Below are positions 62,854-64,000 of a DNA stretch of 64,000 nt, piece after piece (the stretch's first letter is position 1; each line of letters starts with the position of its first letter). The notes beneath the pieces are model-generated. The model did no database searches. It was not told the DNA's origin and saw only the letters and a program-made list of their open reading frames with translations. Position numbers and translations under genes: made by a program. Source of the DNA: Symbiobacterium terraclitae (GTDB lineage Bacteria; Bacillota; Sulfobacillia; Symbiobacteriales; Symbiobacteriaceae); contig NZ_JAGGLG010000007.1 in assembly GCF_017874315.1 (NCBI RefSeq), forward strand, positions 62,001 through 126,000. The letters are read 5' to 3'.

Positions 62854-63248
62854 CAGAACGTCACCCCCGCCCTGAGGATCACGTTGGCATAGGGGCTGCA
62901 CTCGCCGGTGCGGACGAGGGCCACCGCCCGGCCGGAGATCTGCTTCAGCTCCTCGTGCGAGACCGTCTCCACGGGCACGCCGCCCAGGATCCGGTTCAGC
63001 CCCTCGGCCACCTCCGGATTCCTCTCGGCGGTCTCCCGGGCGACGATGGCCGCCTCGGCGTGCAGCTCGGTCAGGACGGTCTCCACCACGTCGAGGAAGG
63101 CGGGCATGCCGGGCCGGAGGGCGAGGTCGATCCGCCGCACCCCGTGAGGGCAGGGCAGCCCGTAGTCGCCGATGACAAGGAGGTCGGTGTGGCCCATGCC
63201 CGCCACGACCTCGGAAAGGGCCTGATTCAGGAGCGTCGTCTTCTTCAT
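62853..63248 (-). CDS. rbsD: D-ribose pyranase
   Basis: A 131-aa cytosolic RbsD: MKKTTLLNQALSEVVAGMGH, LLVIGDYGLPCP, RRIDLALRPGMP and a C-terminal TGECSPYANVILRAGV with the substrate-binding YAN. It interconverts pyranose and furanose forms of ribose before phosphorylation. Start overlaps the rbsK stop (ATGA). Confidence 0.94.
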   Translation of the reverse strand: MKKTTLLNQALSEVVAGMGHTDLLVIGDYGLPCPHGVRRIDLALRPGMPAFLDVVETVLTELHAEAAIVARETAERNPEVAEGLNRILGGVPVETVSHEELKQISGRAVALVRTGECSPYANVILRAGVTF

Positions 63249-64000
63249 GCCCGCTGCCTCCCTCTCTCCAGAAGGGCCTTCAGCTCGCCCAGCGTGCCCA
63301 TCGCCGGCTGCGCGCCGGCCCGGGTCACCGCGAGGGCCCCGGCCGCCATGCCCCAGCGCACGGCCTCCTCCAGCGCCATGCCCCGCTGGAGCGCCGCGGC
63401 CAGCCCGCCGGCGAAGGCGTCGCCTGCGGCCGTCGTGTCCACTACGGGTACCGCGAAGGCGTCGAACCAGGCGCCGGAACCGTCCCGATAGAGGTAGGCG
63501 CCCTCGCCGCCGCACTTGATCAGCACCTGCCTGAACCCCTGGGCCGCCAGGGCCCGGGCGGCCTCCTCGGCCCCGCGCCGCCCCTCCACCGGCACGCCGG
63601 TGAGCGTCGCAGCCTCGGTCTCGTTGGGCGTGACCAGCCAGGTGCACTCCCTGAGCCGCCGCGGCAGCGGCTCGGAAGGCGCAGGGGCCGGGTCGAGGAT
63701 GACCGGCACGCCCGCGGCCGCGGCAATCTCGGCCGCCCGCTCGCAGGACTCCACGGGCACCTCCAGCTGCAGCAGGAGGACGGCGGCCGATGCGATAAGC
63801 TGCCGGTGGGCCTCCACCACCTCCGGCGCCACCTCGGCGTTGGCGCCGGGGACGACCACGATGCGGTTCTGCCCCGCCGCGTCGACGGTGATCACGGCCG
63901 TGCCGGTGCCCGCCGTCGCCGAGTGGGAGACCGCCTCCGTCACGACGCCGTCGGCCCGAAGGCTCTCCAGCAGCCGGTCGCCGAAGGCGTCCTGCCCCAC
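63245..64000 (-). CDS. rbsK: ribokinase, 5' end beyond the window
   Basis: A 251-aa PfkB-family fragment: GQDAFGDRLLESLRADGV, TGTAVITVDAAGQNRIVVVP, LVTPNETEAATLTGV and the catalytic DTTAAGDAFAGGLA near residue 205. It phosphorylates ribose to ribose-5-phosphate. The N-terminal GG(K/R)GANQA region lies past the right edge. First visible gene of the rbsKDACB operon; the promoter and any regulator gene lie outside. Confidence 0.93.
   Translation of the reverse strand: MGQDAFGDRLLESLRADGVVTEAVSHSATAGTGTAVITVDAAGQNRIVVVPGANAEVAPEVVEAHRQLIASAAVLLLQLEVPVESCERAAEIAAAAGVPVILDPAPAPSEPLPRRLRECTWLVTPNETEAATLTGVPVEGRRGAEEAARALAAQGFRQVLIKCGGEGAYLYRDGSGAWFDAFAVPVVDTTAAGDAFAGGLAAALQRGMALEEAVRWGMAAGALAVTRAGAQPAMGTLGELKALLERGRQRA

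Overview
The window reads as a chromosomal segment of a very GC-rich, endospore-forming Firmicute. A Symbiobacterium-like organism is the best fit, but this is inferred: there is no rRNA in the window. The evidence is high GC in nearly all genes, frequent GTG and TTG starts, spore-coat families (CotH, CotS, two CotE-like proteins), PrkA, low-GC-Firmicute-style fru and rbs operons, and strong Shine-Dalgarno sites. No rRNA, tRNA or CRISPR array was seen.

Layout. 1-2.9 kb: an MtnA-like isomerase with two coupled nucleoside-phosphorylase-like genes and a 33-bp minisatellite. 3-4.6 kb: an orphan ABC-type permease behind the last codons of a lost ATPase gene. 4.9-9 kb: a giant MalT/SARP-type regulator and an alpha/beta hydrolase. 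9.1-11.1 kb: a DinG-type helicase (minus strand). 11.1-13.3 kb: no intact gene, but an extended -10 promoter, a candidate short RNA, an array of paired hairpins with fixed 52-53-nt spacing, and two gene tails. 13.3-24.4 kb: an acyl/carboxylic-acid utilisation cluster (KAS III-like enzyme, hydrolase, 67-aa protein, SDR, thiolase, complete branched-chain-type ABC transporter, acyl-CoA ligase) with a 47-bp tandem repeat.

24.5-28.5 kb is a lower-GC minus-strand island: winged-helix protein, P-loop ATPase, HEPN-type protein and alpha-order DNA methyltransferase. It is bracketed by two copies of the 3' end of the acyl-CoA ligase gene plus its terminator. I consider it the best candidate for an undescribed defence system. 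Around it lie decayed or accessory genes: a nucleotidyltransferase, a G-run frameshifted gene, three CPBP-protease copies (intact, truncated, frameshifted), a PLD-like protein, a membrane-anchored Mrr-type nuclease and a glycine-repeat protein.

33.4-37.1 kb is a fructose PTS operon (fruR-fruK-IIA-IIBC, minus strand) with a clear promoter and direct-repeat operator. 39.6-53 kb is PrkA, a HAD phosphatase and then a spore-surface island: UDP-sugar dehydrogenase, a very acidic Ser-Gly-Asp repeat protein divergent from CotH (recalling B. subtilis cotG/cotH), two CotE-like proteins, epimerase, two glycosyltransferases, CotS-like kinase and a sugar nucleotidyltransferase. CATAnnnT boxes resembling sigma-K -10 elements recur upstream of these genes.

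53.2-59.2 kb: an M24 peptidase with a small membrane protein, then lipoprotein / response regulator / sensor kinase / GerMN lipoprotein (minus). 59.4-64 kb: a ribose operon rbsK-D-A-C-B (minus) that continues past the right edge. All functions are inferred from sequence patterns; no database search was possible.
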